Of a stretch of DNA of 64,000 nucleotides, positions 18,719 to 29,540 are shown one piece after another. The stretch spans positions 806,001-870,000 of the forward strand of contig CP060755.1 in assembly GCA_023205875.1 (NCBI GenBank), given 5' to 3'. The stretch's first letter is position 1; each line of letters begins with the position of its first letter. A model generated the notes under the pieces. It had not been told where the DNA came from, ran no database searches, and worked only from the letters and a program-made list of their open reading frames with translations. Source of the stretch: Chloropicon primus. Its lineage: Eukaryota > Chlorophyta > Chloropicophyceae > Chloropicales > Chloropicaceae. The position numbers and the translations under genes were made by a program.

Positions 18719-20362
18719 CTAACCCTTGTTGTCCCGAGCCTTCTCCTGCGGCCGGTACCTTTCCTCCCTGGCCCGAGCAAAGTGGTACGCCGAGGCGTAG
18801 ATCCACTGCGGCTTGACGACCACGGCCTTGGCGGTCTGGCCAAGAGCAATGTCCGTTGAGGACACCACGTGGGTCACTCCGTCGTCCAGAAGCCTGGTGC
18901 AGACCGCCCCAAACTCCTCGGAGAGCTTCCAAAGGGGGTGGCGCTCCAGGTGCTCAGGTGCTCCGCCCTCGGGGAACATCTTCCCGAAGCAAATGTTGCA
19001 TCCAGCCAGGACCCTCTTCTTCCTGGCCTTGAGGATCTCCCTCACGTCCGTCTCCCCGGGTTCCGTATTCGAAAAGTACTCCTTGTGAATCTCCTTGAGC
19101 ACCTTGAGCACGCTCGCCAGAGGCCCAAACTTGGAGTTCTCGTCGTTCTTCCTCTCCAAGAGGCACTTGCCCCTGATGTGAAAGTGCTTCAAGCTCGAGG
19201 GGAAGAAGTGGTACCTCTCCACCTCCAGGACGTTTGCCCGGTGCCTGTGCCAGACCTTGGGGCTGTCGTCCAGGATCAGCACCGACTTCTCCGTCCCAAT
19301 CAGCACGTCCAGGTCTTTCACGCTGTTGCTCGTGCTGTCGTTCTTAGAAACGATGTGGTCCCCAAAGAAGCTCTTGTCCGGATCCAGAAGTTTTACCATC
19401 TCCTCTGCGTACCCCCTCTCCCCCATGGTGTACACGTGCAGGTCAAACAGCTTGCTCGCTTCCTCCAACACCTGGTGGTAGTAAGGCCGTAGCTTTGTCC
19501 ACATTTGGATGTGCTGAAGGTGGAACAAGGTCTGGCTCCCCGGCGGCACCGTCATGTTCTTGGTCTCAAACCCCCGAAACACCTCCACCTCCTTGGCAAC
19601 GACCTCGTCGAGCAGCGGCATATCCTTTTCCGTGATGTCCTTCTTGTGGGAGGAGTTCAGAAGCGTGTGGTCCAGGTCGAACACCAAGGTCAGCTTCTTT
19701 TGCGCGATGAGCCGGGACGCCTCCCTCAGCTTCAGCTCCCTCACGTACTCCTTGTTGATCTCCAAGTCGCTGTGAAGGTAACGCATACTGATCGACCGAG
19801 GCTCCCCCCCCGCCGACGAGTCCTCCACCTTCTGCAGCTCCCCGCACCTTATGCACAGCCCGCGGAGGAAGCCTGGATGGGGCGGGCACGTCTCGCTCGC
19901 AACGTTGCCGATGCCCGACTGCTGCTTGGGATCGCCCTGCGCATCCGTCAGCACGAGAGAAGGCATTGCACGGTGCGGGGCCCTCACCTTCGAGGCCGCC
20001 AAGTTGTCCGCCGTTGCCTTCCTCTTCCGAGAGCGCACGGGCCTCTTCAGGGCCTTCCTCGTGGCCTCGAGGGCGACTCCCTCGGCCGCCCCGCTCGTGC
20101 TCGCCTTGGGCACAACCTCTCCATCCGACCTGGCGCAGCGATCGACGACGACGGCGTTCAGACCAGGAACGCTTTGAGCCCCAGGCTTGGCCCCGGAAGA
20201 AGCCAATGGAGCCCCCTCGGTTTCGTTTTTTTCGAGGTCTTCTTCGAGCTCGTCCTCGAGCTCCTTCTCCAGCGTCCGAAGGAACCACTCGTCGTCCTCG
20301 CAAGCCTGCCCTTCCTCCCCGGAGGACGGATCGTACTCCCCCTCGTCCCTCTCCTCCTCCAT
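18719..20362 (-). CDS. FCP1-type RNA polymerase II CTD phosphatase
   Basis: Mg-dependent Ser phosphatase that removes phosphates from the RNA polymerase II C-terminal repeat. The 547-residue protein begins with an acidic segment (DDEWFLRTLEKELEDELEEDLEKN) and a basic nuclear-type stretch, then the FCPH domain with the DXDXT catalytic motif VFDLDHTLLNSS, YTMGERGYAEEMVKLLDP, and VLILDDSPKVW. A BRCT domain closes the protein, from about FGKMFPEGG to PQWIYASAYHF, with the usual Trp. This order (FCPH then BRCT) is that of FCP1 and plant CPL3/CPL4. Start ATG 20362 is chosen over an upstream GTG. Confidence 0.9.
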   Translation of the reverse strand: MEEERDEGEYDPSSGEEGQACEDDEWFLRTLEKELEDELEEDLEKNETEGAPLASSGAKPGAQSVPGLNAVVVDRCARSDGEVVPKASTSGAAEGVALEATRKALKRPVRSRKRKATADNLAASKVRAPHRAMPSLVLTDAQGDPKQQSGIGNVASETCPPHPGFLRGLCIRCGELQKVEDSSAGGEPRSISMRYLHSDLEINKEYVRELKLREASRLIAQKKLTLVFDLDHTLLNSSHKKDITEKDMPLLDEVVAKEVEVFRGFETKNMTVPPGSQTLFHLQHIQMWTKLRPYYHQVLEEASKLFDLHVYTMGERGYAEEMVKLLDPDKSFFGDHIVSKNDSTSNSVKDLDVLIGTEKSVLILDDSPKVWHRHRANVLEVERYHFFPSSLKHFHIRGKCLLERKNDENSKFGPLASVLKVLKEIHKEYFSNTEPGETDVREILKARKKRVLAGCNICFGKMFPEGGAPEHLERHPLWKLSEEFGAVCTRLLDDGVTHVVSSTDIALGQTAKAVVVKPQWIYASAYHFARAREERYRPQEKARDNKG

Positions 20363-20690
20363 CCTCTTCCCATGAATTACGATCGAGGATCCAAGCGGCT
20401 TGGCTTTTGGCGGGAGAATGGAGAATGGACGAGTGTCGTCTGTCAGAGAGGGGACAGGAGGCACAGGAGGGAGGGGAGGGAAGGCCTTGGTGGTTTGGTG
20501 GGACTGGTCTGTGCATGGTTCATCCCCTAGGCTGGGCCATCGCCCATCTTGGCGGGAGATGGATTGAAATCGGGCATCTTGTTGGTGGTGGACTGCTGGG
20601 TGGAAACACTTCTACTTTGATAAAGCGAGGAAACACGGTGTGTTACATTGTTTATATTAGTGCACAAGGAGAAGGGGGTGGGGGAAAGAA

Positions 20691-22099
20691 TCAGTGGCCG
20701 ACCCACTTGGGCGGGACTTTTGATTTCCTGATGTCGTACTCCGAGGACATGCTCTTGACGCTCGTCCTCCGAGTACCCCTGCTCCCCCTGGAGGAACCTC
20801 CGTCCCCAGGCATGAGGTTGACTCCCTGAAACAGCTGCAGCTTGTTCGACAGGAGCACGGATACCTTGGACTTCTCCCGGTCGTCTGGGTCCTCGTGCAC
20901 GTCGATGCTATACACGGGTGCCCCAGCAGCGACCGTCCCGGTGTTCTTAAGAAGGTCCCTGTCGAAGGTTCTCGCGAGGGGGTTCTCACCACCGCCCCCG
21001 GCGATGATGCAAGGCTTTCCGAAAATGCCGTGGGAAACGAACCTGGCCCCGTACAGAAGGCAAGGGGCCTCCGACGCCTTCTTCTTGAAGGGCAAGTTGG
21101 TCAGGAGCTTGACGTAATTCATGGGCTCCTTGTTCACCCTGAAGTCCCACAGCTGCAGCATGTTGGTGGTCCGCCTGCTTCCTGTCACGATGTGGTTCGG
21201 GTTGTCCCTCGCGATGTCCACCGCGTCACCGGAGACGTACGGCCCGTGAGTCGCCGCGACTGGCACCGGGGACCTCACGTCGTAGATGTTCAGGCACGAG
21301 TCCCAGCCGGAGCTGCAGAACACGTTGGGGTCGGTAGGGTGACCGCAAATGCTGTAGATGTTGCTCGTGTGTCCCACGGAGCGGTAGCCTCCCTTCTTGT
21401 ACACGGTGACCCTCTTCCTCTTCGCGGCGTCGTAGATCCTTAGCGCGCTATCGGAGCCTCCGGTCACGAAGTGCCTGCCATCGCACAAGAAGCCCGAGGC
21501 GAAGAGCTTGTTGCCCTCCTCCTGGGACTTCCAGACGAGCTGGCCTGTCGTCGTGTGGTACTGGAACAGCCTCCCTCCCGAGGTGCAGGCCAGAAGCAGG
21601 TTCTGCTGGTTGTTCGATTCCGCGACGCATGGCTGGAACTTCACGGAGGTGATGGGGTCTATCTCTTTGCCCTTTACCACCTCGATGTTGCTCCTGAGGG
21701 ACGGGGTATCCCCAGTCACGTTCACTATCTTTATCATGCCCCCCGTCGTACCCACAGCCACCATCCTTCCGTCCGCAGAGAAGGACTGGCACAGGCACTT
21801 CTGGTTCACGGTTCCGGTCTCGTTGGCGTCCACGTCCCACTCGAGCTTTGACTCCAACGCCTTGCCTCCGTTATGAGTCCTGTACTTCTCTTCCACCGGC
21901 TTCTCCTCGAACGCCTTGTTGTCATCCCTGCTCGTCTCCGTCTTCACCCTTTCCAGCTCCTCCTTGGTCAAGGTTCCCGTGGACATCCACGGAGCATCTT
22001 CCGTTACGTCCTCGATATCACTGCTAAGCAAGTTGGACAGTTTGAAAGAAACACACACACACACACACACAAGCACGAGCAAGCACACATACACACACA

Positions 22100-22146
<47 letters not shown>

Positions 22147-22279
22147 AGGGTCAGGTCCAGTCAGAGAAACCTTTGCTCCTCCACACCAAGGTGGCCCAGG
22201 GACCAAAGCAGGGGTGTCTCACTTACTCATCAAAATCATCCCCGTCCAGGTCAACCACAATTCTTTCTTCTTCCGCCAT
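20691..22279 (-). CDS. WD40-repeat protein, unknown role (two exons)
   Basis: A 460-residue beta-propeller protein. Exon 1 is 22227-22279 (MAEEERIVVDLDGDDFD) and exon 2 is 20691-22020; the 206-nt intron 22021-22226 has GTAAGT and AGCAG ends and carries AC and AG microsatellites. After an acidic N-terminus come WD-type units such as FSADGRMVAVGTTGGMIKIVN, CDGRHFVTGGSDSALRIYD, HPTDPNVFCSSGWDSCLNIYD and NHIVTGSRRTTNMLQLWDF. The C-terminus is Ser/Arg-rich. I cannot match it to a named WD40 family; the lack of other domains leaves nuclear, cytosolic and ciliary roles open. Confidence 0.82.
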
Positions 22280-22952
22280 CTTTGGTCCTTCCTCTTGCCA
22301 AGAACACTTTCCCTCTACCTCACCCAAGCGTCAAGTCCTCAAACGAAACGACGGTCTCCCTATCTATCTATTCCCTCTGTCTGTCTTCTGTTTCCAGACA
22401 AAGGAGGAAAGGAATCCTATTCCAGTAGGAGGAAACCGTGGTGATCTTGCCTCTGCCTCTTTCGTCCTGGCCGTCTCCTTCCTCGCCGCGTCCTGGGTAT
22501 CGAACTCCGCTCGACTATGGTCTCGCTCCCTTTCCTGGATTCCTCTTCCATTTTCGAGGGCCGAAGGCGGGCCAAAGGCTGCAGCAGGGACAGACAGACA
22601 CAGGACACAGGAGTGCAAGGGCAAGGGCAAGGAGACCAGGACCAGGATTAGGGTTGCCCTTCACTGGACCTGGACCTTGGTGGCATCGCTCCATTCTGTT
22701 TTGTTTCCACTTGTTTGGATTGGCTCGCCGGGATCAAAGGACTGCAGCAGGGACAGACAGACACAGGACACAGGAGTGCAAGGGCAAGGGCAAGGGGACC
22801 AGGACCAGGATTAGGGTTGCCCTTCACTGGACCTGGACCTTGGTGGCATCGCTCCATTCTGTTTTGTTTCCACTTGTTTGGATTGGCTCGCCGGGATCAA
22901 AGGACTGTAGTGACCCAGCCGGCAAGCGGACACCTCCATCGACCTGGTTGGG
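22280..22952. other. Divergent intergenic region carrying a 163-nt tandem repeat
   Basis: No gene seen. The tandem repeat is listed separately; the left part has no evident structure. Confidence 0.6.
22574..22910. repeat. Tandem duplication, two copies of about 162-163 nt plus the start of a third
   Basis: Unit begins AAAGG(A)CTGCAGCAGGGAC at 22574 and 22736 and a third start AAAGGACTGTAG is at 22899. Copies are nearly identical, so the duplication looks recent. It ends about 45 nt before the next gene's ATG, so it may be in its 5' UTR. Confidence 0.9.
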
Positions 22953-23774
22953 ATGTTTCAGGTCTTCGGCGTGCGTTGGTGCGGGCGCTTGGGGAGGCCG
23001 AGGCAGTGTGCGCTGTGGCAGGCGGACGGACGGGGGTTCGCATCGTCGTCGTGCGGGGGGGAGAAAGAGAAAGAGAAAGAGAAAGACAGGGGGCAGGGTC
23101 ATTGGCTTTCGAAGCACTTTCCCAATCAGGAGGAGTGGTTGCTGAAACAGGCCAAGGAGTGGTGGTTCAAGGGCTTGTCTGGGCTCTGCAACGAGCTCTC
23201 GCTCGGGGAGAACCACGATTTGATTGTTGAGCAGGTCCGAGAGAGGAGCGCCGTGCTGGAGCGGGAGAATGGGCATCACATCGTGGACGGGAGGTCTCGC
23301 ACGCATCTCCAACAAGCGTGCCTTGCTCTCGCCACCAACAAGGCAATTTCGCCTTGGGTTGGGGACACTGACGAGAGACTGGTGATACTGTCGCGCCTCC
23401 TCGGCAAGGACTCCGAGGCAATCTTCAACCCCCTGCAAAAGGTAGCAATCATGCTTTCGAGGGACAAGATGGCCATGATCTCGAAGCGGCTCAAGCTCCT
23501 GAAGCTCGACTACGGTCAGGCCTTTGACATGGCTATCCAAGAAGAGGAGGGGGAATGCACGCTTCAGGTGAACTCCTGCTTTTACGCACGGTTCTTCCAG
23601 GAGATGGGGTCGCCCGAGCTGACTTCAGTGACGTGCTGCTCAGTCGATTCGCTGTGGTTTGACTCCTCCGTAATACGAGAGAAGGCCCGCGTCGAGTTCT
23701 CTCGCCCTTCTTCCATATCGGAAGGCGACTGCAAGTGCGTGCTGAAGTTGGTCACCAGGCAAACGGAAGCTTAG
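22953..23774 (+). CDS. ATC-hydrolase-like protein (L-2-amino-thiazoline-4-carboxylate hydrolase family)
   Basis: 273 residues. The N-terminal 50 residues are basic with a Lys/Glu run. The C-terminal half resembles the ATC-hydrolase-like family found in bacteria and some algae: CTLQVNSCFYARFFQEMGSPEL, then the Cys pair VTCCSVDSLWFD and the closing SISEGDCKCVLKL. From memory the family shows a CC-x2-D block followed by an EGxxxCxF block, and both are here. The founding enzyme opens a thiazoline ring in L-cysteine synthesis, but most members have no known reaction, so only the family is called. ATG at 22953. Convergent with the Phe-tRNA synthetase gene. Confidence 0.6.
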   Translation: MFQVFGVRWCGRLGRPRQCALWQADGRGFASSSCGGEKEKEKEKDRGQGHWLSKHFPNQEEWLLKQAKEWWFKGLSGLCNELSLGENHDLIVEQVRERSAVLERENGHHIVDGRSRTHLQQACLALATNKAISPWVGDTDERLVILSRLLGKDSEAIFNPLQKVAIMLSRDKMAMISKRLKLLKLDYGQAFDMAIQEEEGECTLQVNSCFYARFFQEMGSPELTSVTCCSVDSLWFDSSVIREKARVEFSRPSSISEGDCKCVLKLVTRQTEA

Positions 23775-23877
23775 CTCCCGCTTCAAGGTCGCCGGGGAAT
23801 AGACTGTAACATCAGATATACGTGTGGTCAATCCAGATAAAAAAGCAAGGTGTATGTATATTATAAGATAACCATGG

Positions 23878-25869
23878 TCAAACGAGGAGACAGTTTCCAA
23901 ACTGATCGTAGCAGAAGGGCTCGATGTTGAGCTCAAAAGCAGAGCAAGGGAAAACAATATCGAAGTTCTTGAGCACTTCGGGGTGAATCACACCAAAGAT
24001 CCCGATTTCCTTTCCCTTGAACGACACTATCGCTTGCCGACCGGGGAAGAAGGTCTTCTCCTCGCTCTCCTTCCAAGAGTAGGCGTCCTTGGTACTCCCG
24101 TCGCCCTCCAAGTCCACAGGGACGCCGAGGATCTCCATGATCCTGTTCAGCGTCCCATGCACGACCTCGAAGCCGGAATCCTTGCCGCTGTAAAGGGCGA
24201 TGAGCCTTCGCTCGTTCTTCGCGCCCGTCTCGTGCTCCTCCGAGACGAGGATCACGTCACTCAACTCGAAGAGCTTGACTGGGACTGGGGCGTCCTTGTT
24301 CGCGGCCAGCGTCTTGAGCGCGCAGGGAAGCAAGCTAGTTCTACAGAGCTCAAATTCTAGAGTCTTCGGATTTCCTACGGTGACAGCAGTGTCCTTCATG
24401 TGCTCCCTTCGAAGGTGTGTAAAGTTCTCCTCGTGACTGCAAAGGCCAAAAGTGAGAATTTCGGTGAACCCTATCAGGGCCATTTCGTTGCGGAGCATGT
24501 CCGACAGCTGGTTCAGGGGGAACTCCTTTCCCATCGTCATGCACTGCGGAACCTCCTTCACTATGTTGTTGTAGCCCCAAGCGATCGCCACGTCCTCGTA
24601 GATGTCGCAGGCGTGCAGGATGTCCGACCTCGTAGGGGGAACTTTGACTAAGAGATCCCCTGATCCACTTGGTTCCACGAGCAGCTGCATTTTTCGCAGG
24701 AGGGAAGCGATCTTCTCGGCCCCCACATCTACGCCAATAGCTTTGCACACCTCCCCCTCGGTCACTTTGAACTCCTTGAGGCCCAGGTTGGGGTAAACCC
24801 TCTCCTTCTCGAACTGGTCGATCACGTTGACCGGCTCGATGACGAAGGGCTGCGAGCAGTACTGGGAGAACATGGTGACCACGGTGTTCAGCACGATGTT
24901 GGCCTTCGTGTGGTCCGTGGCGGTGCACTCGATGAACACGTTCTTGGTGTCCAGGGTAATGGCACTGTGGGCTCCGTTGATGATAGGCGGCAGACTCAGC
25001 ACGGTGCCGTTGCTGTCGTAAATCACCGGGAAGACGGGGGAGTCCTCGATGATGTGCAAGTACTGCTTGAGCTTCTGGTCGGACTTGTAGAACTCCATCA
25101 AGTCCTTCGCGTTGAAGTCCCGCGTCTGCTTCAGGGGGGTGAAGACGATCTTCTCCGGCGGGAGGGCCTCGTACCTGAATGGCCCCTTCAGCGTATCGAG
25201 GTCGTGCGTCCCAATCGCCACGAGCGTCCTCTGCCTGCACAAGTTCTGGTGGAGCTTGTCCTGCAAATCGATGAAGCTCTGGTAGGACTCTTTGGTGAAG
25301 GTCACCCCCCGGAGAGTCGCGCACACCACGTGCGGTCTGATCAGCGCGGTCTCGGGCTTGATCCGCATCGTCTGAATCTCTCCCCCCGCGACCACCTTGT
25401 AGGTGGGCATCTCCTCCTTGCCGAGGAAGACCCTCAGGGCCCTCGAGATCCCCTCCAGGCAGAGGAGGTCGTACCGGTTGGCCGGGATGTCGATCTTGTA
25501 TATGATCTCGTCCTCCAGGTCCGCGTCCCCCTGCCCCTCCGCCAGGCCCAGCTCCTTCCGCACCATCTCCTTCTCCGTCGTCACATCGTCCAGCTCTATT
25601 CCGAACTCGAAGCACAGGTCCTCGAACTCCTCGTCCGCTGACGTGAGAACAGAGAGAGAGAGAGAGGAAGAAGAGGAAGAAGAGGAAGCTCGCGTCAGCG
25701 ACGAGGCAACGTCCCGAGGTTCACGAAACACACACACCACACGCACGCACACACGCACGCACGCACGCACGCGCAGAGAGCGAGAGCGAGAGACGAAGGG
25801 AAAGGGAGGGATGGATAAACTCGACGCCACACTCCTCCCCTCCCTCATCCTCTCCCCACCCCTTCCACA

Positions 25870-25920
<51 letters not shown>

Positions 25921-26015
25921 TCGTTGACAGGGCGTTCGAATGCGTATTCCACGTTGACTTACTGTAAACCTTTCCGAGCTCCCTGAAGAGGTTATCCCGA
26001 CCCACAGACACCGTA

Positions 26016-26020
<5 letters not shown>
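23878..26020 (-). CDS. Cytosolic phenylalanyl-tRNA synthetase beta subunit (two exons)
   Basis: Beta chain of the alpha2-beta2 enzyme that charges tRNA-Phe, eukaryote/archaeal type. Exon 1 is 25963-26020 and exon 2 is 23878-25637; the 325-nt intron has GTAAGT and GTCAG ends, and joining gives MPTVSVGRDNLFRELGKVYT and DEEFEDLCFEFGIELDDV, which matches the known start of the animal protein. The protein is 605 residues, close to the usual 590. It has the DIPANRYDLLCLEGI block, the B3/B4-like region and the C-terminal synthetase-like fold ending YDQFGNCLLV. The intron holds AG, AC and CT microsatellites and a further CT tract sits right before the ATG. Confidence 0.93.
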
Positions 26021-26055
<35 letters not shown>

Positions 26056-26391
26056 TTCTCTCTCTGTCTCTCTCACTGCGCTCGGCTCTCTCCGCTCCCC
26101 GCTCTTGGCGCCGACGGACGAAACGACGTCCATTAGGAGTGTAAAGTGTCTTCCCCCTGTGACGTTACTTTTCCCAGGGAGGATCCCAGCCGCCACAAAA
26201 GGGGAACGAACGCGAAAAAAAAAAAAAAAAGTCTGCGCCTTTCGCCCTGGTGCTGCAAACAAAAAGCTGTGAGACCAGAGCAGAGTTCAGAGCGAAGAGG
26301 AAGAGGTTTTTCGTGTGCCGTGTGTGTGTTTGTGTGTTTTTTTTTGGATCAAGGGAAGCGTTCGTAACGTGCGTAACGTAACTGTGACGTC

Positions 26392-28106
26392 ATGGTGGTA
26401 GCCGAGTTAACCAAGGATCAGAAAATCCTGTTGACATCAGCCCTGCAGCTGATTCGGGAGACGGATACGGGGGTGAAGGCCTCGGTCGTGGACAAGCTCG
26501 AGAAGGAGCTCAAGTCCAAGAGCTGCGTTGTGGAGTCCAGCGAGGTCACCTTGTCGGACTTGCTCACGGTAAGTGCTTTTTCTCTGCCTTTGCTTTTGCC
26601 TTTGCCCGCCCCCAAAGACGAAACAAACACGCATGCTTGCAGCATGCGCATTTGCATGGAGTTCTCGGCGACGGACGCGTGACTGACTGACTTTCTTTCC
26701 TCTGCCTTTCCAATGATTTGCAGAGCATCAAGCGCAAGCTAGAGGACGACGAGCCCCAAAAGAGTGCGAAGAAGCAGAAGGTAGAGAAGGAGTCTTCCAG
26801 CGACGACTCGAGCTCGAGCGACTCGGGCAGCAGCAGCAGCAGCAGCAGCAGCTCGAGCGACTCGGACTCGGACTCGTCGAGCGAGAGCGAGAGCGAGGAG
26901 AAGCCAAAGAAGTCCAAGGACAGCGGCAGCAAGAAGACCGAGAAGGCGAAGAAGGAGGACTCGAGCTCGTCCGACGACGACGACTCGAGCGACTCGGAGG
27001 ACTCCTCCTCCTCCTCCAGCGACTCCGAGGAGTCCAAGGAGCCCGAGAAGAAGAAGGCGAAGAAGAAGGACTCGAGCTCGTCCGACGACAGCGACGACGA
27101 CTCGAGCGACTCGGAGGACTCCTCCTCCAGCGACTCCGGGTCCAGCAGCAGCAGCAGCAGCGACTCTGGCGAGAAGAAGAAGAAGAAGAAGAAGGAGAAG
27201 AAGGAGGAGAAGGACGATGGTTTGAAGATCCACAAGAAGGGGGGCGCGGACAACGCATCCAACCCCGCCCAGGACTTCGGCGGCACCGAGCAGGCCGCCG
27301 GGAGCACCAGGATCTTCGCCGGAAACCTTCCTTGGGCCGCCGACGAGGAGAGCATGAAGGAGCTCTTCCAGTCCCTCGGGGGCAAGGTCGTGACCGTGGA
27401 CATCGCGTACGGCGAGGACGGCAGGGCCAGAGGGTTCGGGCACGTCAGCTTCACGGACTCCGCGGACGCGGCCAAGGCCGTGAACGAGCTCAACGGCGCG
27501 GACTACTTGGGAAGGCCCCTGAGGCTCGACCACGCCACGGAGAGGAGGAACCCCCCCAAGGAGAGGCAGGCCTTCACCGGCCCCGTCAGCGGGACCACGA
27601 TCTTCGTCAAGGGCTTGGACTACAACATGACCGAGGACGACATCAGGAACGGCATGACGGAGTTCTTCCAGGAGTGCGGCGGAGTCTCCCAGGTCAGGGT
27701 CCCCATGGACAGAGAGACCGGAGGGCACAAGGGCTACTGCTTCATCGAGTTCTACGAGGCTGACGCCAAGACCAAGGCCATGGAGTACGACGGCAGCGAG
27801 TTCGGAGGCCGCTGGATCAAGATCGACGGCAACGTTCCCGAGAGGACCGGGGGCGGAGGAGGAGGCGGGGGCGGCTTCGGCGGCTCCCCCAGGGGCGGAA
27901 GGGGCGGCTTCGGCGGAGGAAGGGGCGGAGGAAGGGGCGGCTTTGGCGGCTCCCCCAGGGGAGGAAGGGGCGGCTTCGGCGGCTCCCCCAGGGGCGGAAG
28001 GGGCGGCTTCGGCGGAGGAAGGGGCGGAGGAAGGGGCGGCATGACGGGATCCAACAGGATCAGCCTCGACGGCGCGGGCACGGGCAAGAAGGTCACCTTT
28101 GACTAA
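26392..28106 (+). CDS. Nucleolin-like protein: acidic Ser tracts, two RRMs, RGG tail (two exons)
   Basis: Nucleolar RNA-binding protein of the nucleolin/NSR1 type, acting in rRNA transcription and processing. Exon 1 is 26392-26568 (59 codons) and exon 2 is 26724-28106, joined LSDLLT to SIKRKLEDD across a 155-nt intron with GTAAGT and TTTGCAG. The 519-residue protein has alternating acidic/Ser tracts with Lys-rich breaks (about residues 75-225), RRM1 with RNP2 RIFAGNLPW near 254, RRM2 with RNP2 TIFVKGLDY near 351, and a Gly/Arg tail of repeated FGGSPRGGRGG units from about 434. The tail is coded by near-identical 30-50-nt repeats. N-terminal 59 residues are a helix-rich segment not found in animal nucleolin, as far as I recall. 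Confidence 0.9.
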
Positions 28107-28310
28107 ATGATGATCATCTCTCTCACTGCTGGTGGATGGATGGATGGATGGATGGATGTGGGAGAGAGAAGAAGAGGCGGAGAGAGAGGAGAGAGAGAGA
28201 GAGAGAGAGATTGTGTGTGTAACCAATATATTGATCTGTAATCGAATCGAATCGCAAGAAGAAGGCAAAAGGAGTTGTTGGAGTTCCCCCTTCCTTCCCT
28301 TCCAGGAGAG

Positions 28311-28356
<46 letters not shown>

Positions 28357-28741
28357 GAGAGAGGGATGAAAAAGGAAGAGAGCAGAGGAGGAGCAGAGGA
28401 GAAGGAAACCACAAAGCAAAGCAAAGATTAATGGAAAGGAAACTCCATTGTCCTTGTGTCCGCCAGAGCAGGCCGCAGCAGCAGAATCTTTGGCCCTCGC
28501 TGCGGCCTCCTGGACCCCACGTGACTGTCACGTAGAAATCCCACTTTGTTTTTTGTTTTTTATCCGTCTATCCCAAAGATCAAGGATGAGGAGTAGAAAA
28601 TCCATTTCAAATCCTCCTTCGATGGTCACGAGGGTGACGAGGCGTCCAGCTCGAGACTCAGTTGGACGAACTTGACGTCGACGCTGCTTGGGGTTTTGCT
28701 TTGCTCTGAGACACACGAGAGACACGACGACGACGACGTAG
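28107..28741. other. Intergenic region rich in GA and GGAT repeats
   Basis: No gene seen. Holds a GGAT tetramer run at about 28133-28158, GA tracts at about 28190-28211 and 28310-28345, and otherwise nothing clear. Confidence 0.6.
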
Positions 28742-29167
28742 ATGGTGGGAGGTTGCCGCGCGACACCTCCTCCTTCTCACAAGAGAAACGTTCAGGCGCG
28801 AAGCAAAGCGTCGTCGCTTTGTTGGGAGAAGAGGACGTCTCTTTCTTGCCATCCGCAGTACCCGTACCCCCACCGTCGTCATCATCTTCCGCAACAACAG
28901 CAGCAGCAAAGTCGTCGCCGTCGTCATGCGAGAGGAAAGGTAGAGACGAGGGCGCTTCTTCCGATGGCGGGAACGAGTTACGCCCTCGCGGTGGCGCTCC
29001 AGGCGTCCAAGGCGAAGCTCCCGGCCATGCTCGTGGTCTCGGCCAAGGGCGCGGCACCTCCTCTGGCTCTGCTGGCGAGCGCCGTCCTCGCGGCGGTGGC
29101 CTCGGTCCTCGTGTCCAAGGGCCTGAACGAGGAGACGCAGGACGCGAGCGGGCCAGCCCCCCTGTGA
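28742..29167 (+). CDS. Possible small membrane protein with transit-like N-terminus
   Basis: Doubtful gene of 141 residues. The first 70 residues are rich in Arg, Ser, His and Gln (a QQQQQQ run then SRRRRH), as in algal transit peptides; the rest has two Ala/Leu-rich hydrophobic stretches (SYALAVALQASK and PPLALLASAVLAAVASVLV). An internal ATG at 28964 would leave only the hydrophobic part, 67 residues. It fills a gap otherwise without a gene and lies between two independent genes. I recognise no family; it could be a small thylakoid protein or chance coding in GC-rich DNA. Confidence 0.4.
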   Translation: MVGGCRATPPPSHKRNVQARSKASSLCWEKRTSLSCHPQYPYPHRRHHLPQQQQQQSRRRRHARGKVETRALLPMAGTSYALAVALQASKAKLPAMLVVSAKGAAPPLALLASAVLAAVASVLVSKGLNEETQDASGPAPL

Positions 29168-29540
29168 CGTGGTCCAAACGTCACCCGCAATTCGCTCTCT
29201 CTCTCTGGGACTCTGGGACTCTGGGACGACGACGACGACGACGCGTCTCTCTCGGCGCGCGCGTGTGTAGTGTATCAAGAAGAAGAAAAAAGAGAGTTGC
29301 TAGAATATGTAACATGACCAACCGAACTCCAAGCGTTCTTCTTCCTCTCTTGGCCTCGTCGCCCGTCCTCCTCCTCGAAAAAGAATGAATAATAGAAAAC
29401 GACGATTTGTGATATTCTTTATCGAGTTCTTCTCGCTCCCGTCGGGGCGCGCTTCCCTTTTTTTCTCACTCCCCATCCCCCCACACCCACCCACCTTCTC
29501 TCTGTCTCTCTCTCTCTGTCTCTCTGTCTCCCTCTCTCTC
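29168..29540. other. Intergenic, nothing recognised
   Basis: Short CT tracts at about 29499-29540 and a GAC trinucleotide run near 29225-29242; otherwise featureless. It holds the 3' ends of the two flanking genes. Confidence 0.5.

Noticed and set aside
22813-22818. TTAGGG in the 163-nt repeat as a possible telomere remnant
   Set aside because: Only one hexamer per unit, not a run.
25721-26020. Separate 99-residue gene upstream of Phe-tRNA synthetase
   Set aside because: Its first 19 codons are exon 1 of the synthetase; the rest is intron microsatellite sequence read through.
26739-28424. 561-codon minus-strand frame over the nucleolin-like gene
   Set aside because: Antisense of Ser/Gly-rich repeats; composition is low-complexity and the plus strand has two RRMs.
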